Positions 6,184-8,319 of a stretch of DNA of 8,319 nt are shown one piece after another; position 1 is the first letter of the stretch, and each line of letters begins with the position of its first letter. Both the position numbers and the translations under genes were made by a program. The stretch lies in contig JBAXRO010000078.1 in NCBI GenBank assembly GCA_037131165.1, positions 1 through 8,319 on the forward strand. Direction: 5' to 3'. The stretch comes from WLNJ01 sp037131165 (GTDB taxonomy: Bacteria > Actinomycetota > Thermoleophilia > Solirubrobacterales > Solirubrobacteraceae). The notes beneath the pieces were generated by a model. That model made no database searches. It was not told the origin of the DNA and saw only the letters and a list, made by a program, of their open reading frames with translations.

Positions 6184-6189
6184 CGCCAC

Positions 6190-7299
6190 ATGGTCCAAGA
6201 TGACCGCCTCCACCCTCAGGAAGCTGAACGGGAACGGGGCGGCCGGGAACGAACGATCGCGCACCTTGACCTCGACGCATTCTTTGTCTCGGTCGAGCTT
6301 CTGCGCAGGCCGGAGCTGGTCGGAAAGCCCGTGATCGTGGCCGGCAGCGGGCCGAGGTCGGTCGTGACGACTGCGAGCTATGAGGCAAGGCGGTTCGGTG
6401 TCGGGTCGGCCATGCCTGCCGCGAAGGCACTCAGGCTATGCCCGGAGGCCGTGGTGGTGCCACCCGATGGCGCCGAGTACAGGAGGGCATCATCGGCCGT
6501 GATGGAGATCCTCCATCACCACGTGTCGGTGGTCGAACAGGCCGGGCTCGACGAGGCTTACGTTGACCTGACCGGGATGGCTGCCCCCACGGCGGCAATG
6601 AGGCGGGTGGTCGTCGATATCGAGCGCGACACCGGCCTCCACGCATCGGTCGGTCTCGGCCCCAACCGACTGGTTGCAAAGGTGGCGTCGGACGCGGACA
6701 AGCCGCGCGGATTCCTGGCCTTGACGACTACGCAGGCCCGCCTTCGATTCGCCGGCGAACGCTGTGGGCTGATACCCGGTGTCGGACCAAAGACCGAGGA
6801 GCGACTCCGCAGGCTCGGGATAACGACGATCGCCGACATGGGGGAGGCACCGATCGAACTCCTCGTGGAGCACTTTGGTACGCGCCACGGTCCTTGGCTG
6901 CACGACCGCGCACGCTTCGAGGACGACACGCCGGTGCAGCCCCGCAGGGAGGCCGTATCCGAGTCCCGAGAGTCGACCTTCGACGTCGACATCGAAGACA
7001 GGGCCGAACTGGAGAGGCGGCTCGACATGCTCGCAGGCGAGCTCGGGGCCGCGTTGAAGCTCCACGGACACCATGGGCGCACCGTTGCGATCAAGATCAG
7101 GTACGCAGACTTCGAGACCCACACGAGAGCCAAGACCATCACCGAGCCGACAGCAGACCCGGTTGCAATTGCTTCTGTGGCCAGAGCGCTGCTGAGGGAA
7201 TTCGACCCAAACAGACCAGTTCGACTTCTCGGAGTGAGGGTCGCCGGGTTCGAGCGCGGTCGTGAAGCCAGCGGGCAGCTCGCCCTGCCACTGGCCTGA
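6190..7299 (+). CDS. dinB: DNA polymerase IV (Y-family translesion polymerase)
   Basis: A 369-residue Y-family polymerase that copies past damaged template bases with low fidelity. The palm motif HLDLDAFFVSVE (25-36) supplies metal ligand D27 and steric gate F32. The finger motif SYEARRFGVGSAMP (63-76) contacts the incoming nucleotide. GLDEAYVDLTG (119-129) supplies acidic residues D121 and E122; Gly stands where many DinB proteins have Ser before LDEA or IDEA. A helix-hairpin-helix (LIPGVGPKTEERLRRLG, 194-210) begins the thumb, and the little finger covers about 255-355. The C-terminus reads QLALPL (363-368), a good match to a beta-clamp-binding hexapeptide. A roughly 20-residue charged N-terminal extension precedes the palm, so a slightly later start cannot be excluded, although ATG 6190 fits the -10 spacing. 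It is followed 12 nt later by the hydrolase gene, probably in one transcript. Confidence 0.96.
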   Translation: MVQDDRLHPQEAERERGGRERTIAHLDLDAFFVSVELLRRPELVGKPVIVAGSGPRSVVTTASYEARRFGVGSAMPAAKALRLCPEAVVVPPDGAEYRRASSAVMEILHHHVSVVEQAGLDEAYVDLTGMAAPTAAMRRVVVDIERDTGLHASVGLGPNRLVAKVASDADKPRGFLALTTTQARLRFAGERCGLIPGVGPKTEERLRRLGITTIADMGEAPIELLVEHFGTRHGPWLHDRARFEDDTPVQPRREAVSESRESTFDVDIEDRAELERRLDMLAGELGAALKLHGHHGRTVAIKIRYADFETHTRAKTITEPTADPVAIASVARALLREFDPNRPVRLLGVRVAGFERGREASGQLALPLA

Positions 7300-7311
7300 G
7301 AGCGGACTCGG

Positions 7312-8151
7312 ATGCCGACTGCCATTGGAGAGCCCGTCGAACTCGTGGCCCCCGACGGGACATTGCTTTCCGGCTCGGTGGCCGCGGGGGGAGAACGGAC
7401 GGCCGTGCTGATGCATGGCCTCACAGCACACCGTGGGCTGGTGTTGATGGGGTCGCGCAAGCTGCAACGTGAGGGCTGGACCGTGATCGCGTTCGACGCA
7501 CGGGGGCACGGCAACAGTGGCCCGGCTGCTCCTGGCAGCGACTACGGCTACGGCCGGCTGATCGAAGATGCGGAGGCCATCCTCGCCCGCTTTGCGCCGG
7601 GGCCGGCGGTCCTGGTCGGAGTGTCGATGGGAGCCCACACGGCGGCCGGTCTCGCAATCGCCCGTCCTGATCTCTGCAGGGCGATGGTGCTGATCACCCC
7701 GGCCTGGAGGGGATCCACAGTGCTGAGCCCAACTGAGGCTGAGCGCTGGCTCGGGCTCGCCGATGCTTTGGAGTCCGACGGGATCGAGGGCTTCATCGGG
7801 GAACTGGCCGAATCAGGACCTCAGGGACGGTGGAGCGAGCTCGCCTCGGTCGCTGCCCGGCAGCGGATGGGTTCTCACCTGCACCTCGACGCGGTCGCGG
7901 CTGCGCTCCGCGATACCCCACTGTCGAAGCCATTCCAATCGCTGGACAGCCTGCAGTCCTTGAGGCTCCCGACGCTCGTCGTCGGGAGCCGGGATGAGGC
8001 CGACCCGGGGCACCCGGTGGCTGTCGCTCAGGACTGGGCCCAGCGGATACCGGGCGCTCGGTTTGAGCTCGAAGGGGAGGGGGAGTCCCCTCTGGCCTGG
8101 CGCGGTGCAAGCATCGCCGACTTCGCACTCAGCCTGGCGGAAGGTCCCTGA
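7312..8151 (+). CDS. Alpha/beta-hydrolase-fold protein with atypical catalytic triad
   Basis: A 279-residue cytosolic alpha/beta-hydrolase-fold protein without a signal peptide. Visible elements: the oxyanion-hole segment LMHGLTAH (33-40), FDARGHGNSG (61-70), the nucleophile elbow GVSMG with S105 (103-107), and the acid loop VVGSRDEADPGHP with D228 (223-235). The C-terminal loop that normally carries the catalytic His (GxGHSP-like) reads GEGESPLAW (255-263), so E258 occupies the His position. H234 is the nearest alternative. The protein may be a non-hydrolytic or unusual member; I have a vague recollection of similar ESPLAW loops in other actinobacterial proteins, so this may be a subfamily trait rather than damage. 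The reading frame is otherwise intact. It lies 12 nt after dinB with only a weak ribosome-binding sequence (GAGCGGA), so it is probably co-transcribed. The substrate is unknown. Confidence 0.88.
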   Translation: MPTAIGEPVELVAPDGTLLSGSVAAGGERTAVLMHGLTAHRGLVLMGSRKLQREGWTVIAFDARGHGNSGPAAPGSDYGYGRLIEDAEAILARFAPGPAVLVGVSMGAHTAAGLAIARPDLCRAMVLITPAWRGSTVLSPTEAERWLGLADALESDGIEGFIGELAESGPQGRWSELASVAARQRMGSHLHLDAVAAALRDTPLSKPFQSLDSLQSLRLPTLVVGSRDEADPGHPVAVAQDWAQRIPGARFELEGEGESPLAWRGASIADFALSLAEGP

Positions 8152-8160
8152 CCCGACTGA

Positions 8161-8319
8161 TCAGTCCGGTTCCCTGTGGGACGGGCAGCGAGGATAGAAC
8201 GCGAGCGCCGCGTCCCGTTGGAGGCTCCGCAGCGCCCTCTCACCGCCATTGATGAGCGCGCTGGTGGCGAGCTCGATTCTGGTCGTGGGCCGTCGACTGG
8301 AGGAAGGTTCCAAGACCCG
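8161..8319 (-). CDS. Possible 3' end of an unidentified gene (partial, 5' end outside window)
   Basis: An open frame enters from the right edge on the minus strand and stops at TGA 8163-8161 (52 codons). The last residues include RIELATSALINGGERALRSL, a plausible helix, and the codons favour G/C in the third position over much of the stretch. It would converge on the hydrolase gene, with 9 nt between the stop codons, as the thioesterase and nadE do. No family is recognised. The stretch is short, and an overlapping minus-strand frame (8028-8249) is also open, so this is tentative. Confidence 0.4.
   Translation of the reverse strand, partial: RVLEPSSSRRPTTRIELATSALINGGERALRSLQRDAALAFYPRCPSHREPD

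Noticed and set aside
6152..6189. LexA/SOS box upstream of dinB
   Set aside because: GAAC is present but the matching GTTC half-site is absent at the required spacing.
6490..7638. 382-aa minus-strand open frame spanning dinB and the start of the hydrolase gene
   Set aside because: Antisense to two well-supported genes and crosses their boundary; no recognisable motif.
8154..8165. Perfect 12-bp palindrome GACTGATCAGTC at the convergent gene ends
   Set aside because: It has no loop or T-run to act as an intrinsic terminator, and its length is compatible with chance; no role can be supported.

Overview
The window is GC-rich and gene-dense, with short intergenic gaps, frequent GTG/TTG starts and no mobile element, tRNA, rRNA or CRISPR. 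The set of families points to a high-GC actinobacterium: a WS/DGAT acyltransferase, an actinobacterial-style c-di-AMP riboswitch ahead of a cell-wall protein, and a membrane protein with a sigma-region-4-like HTH. My best guess is Thermoleophilia/Solirubrobacterales. This rests on recalled family resemblance, not on a database search.

Layout: (1) 1-733, minus: 5' part of a single-pass membrane protein with an N-terminal HTH; it runs off the left edge. (2) 776-1183, plus: small PaaI-type hotdog thioesterase, divergent from (1) across only 42 bp. (3) 1194-4342, minus: two-gene operon in which a WS/DGAT acyltransferase precedes glutamine-dependent NAD+ synthetase NadE. They overlap by the 4-nt GTGA, so translation is probably coupled. 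(4) 4437-5003, plus: ECF-type sigma factor, divergent from the WS/DGAT gene. Its core promoter lies inside a dyad-symmetric repeat. (5) About 5042-6151, plus: c-di-AMP (ydaO/yuaA) riboswitch followed at once by a secreted RlpA-like double-psi beta-barrel protein. Its TTG start sits in the loop of a GC hairpin. (6) 6190-8151, plus: DNA polymerase IV (DinB) and an alpha/beta-hydrolase-fold protein 12 nt apart. (7) 8161-8319, minus: possible 3' end of another gene.

Functionally this is mostly a housekeeping neighbourhood: acyl-CoA/lipid metabolism, NAD synthesis, translesion synthesis and wall remodelling. The most interesting material is regulatory. It comprises the riboswitch fused almost without a gap to its gene, the promoter/operator palindrome of the sigma gene, and TAnnnT -10-like hexamers 6-8 nt before the start codons of several first-in-operon genes, which suggests leaderless mRNAs. 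The alpha/beta hydrolase is also notable because Glu occupies the usual catalytic His position.
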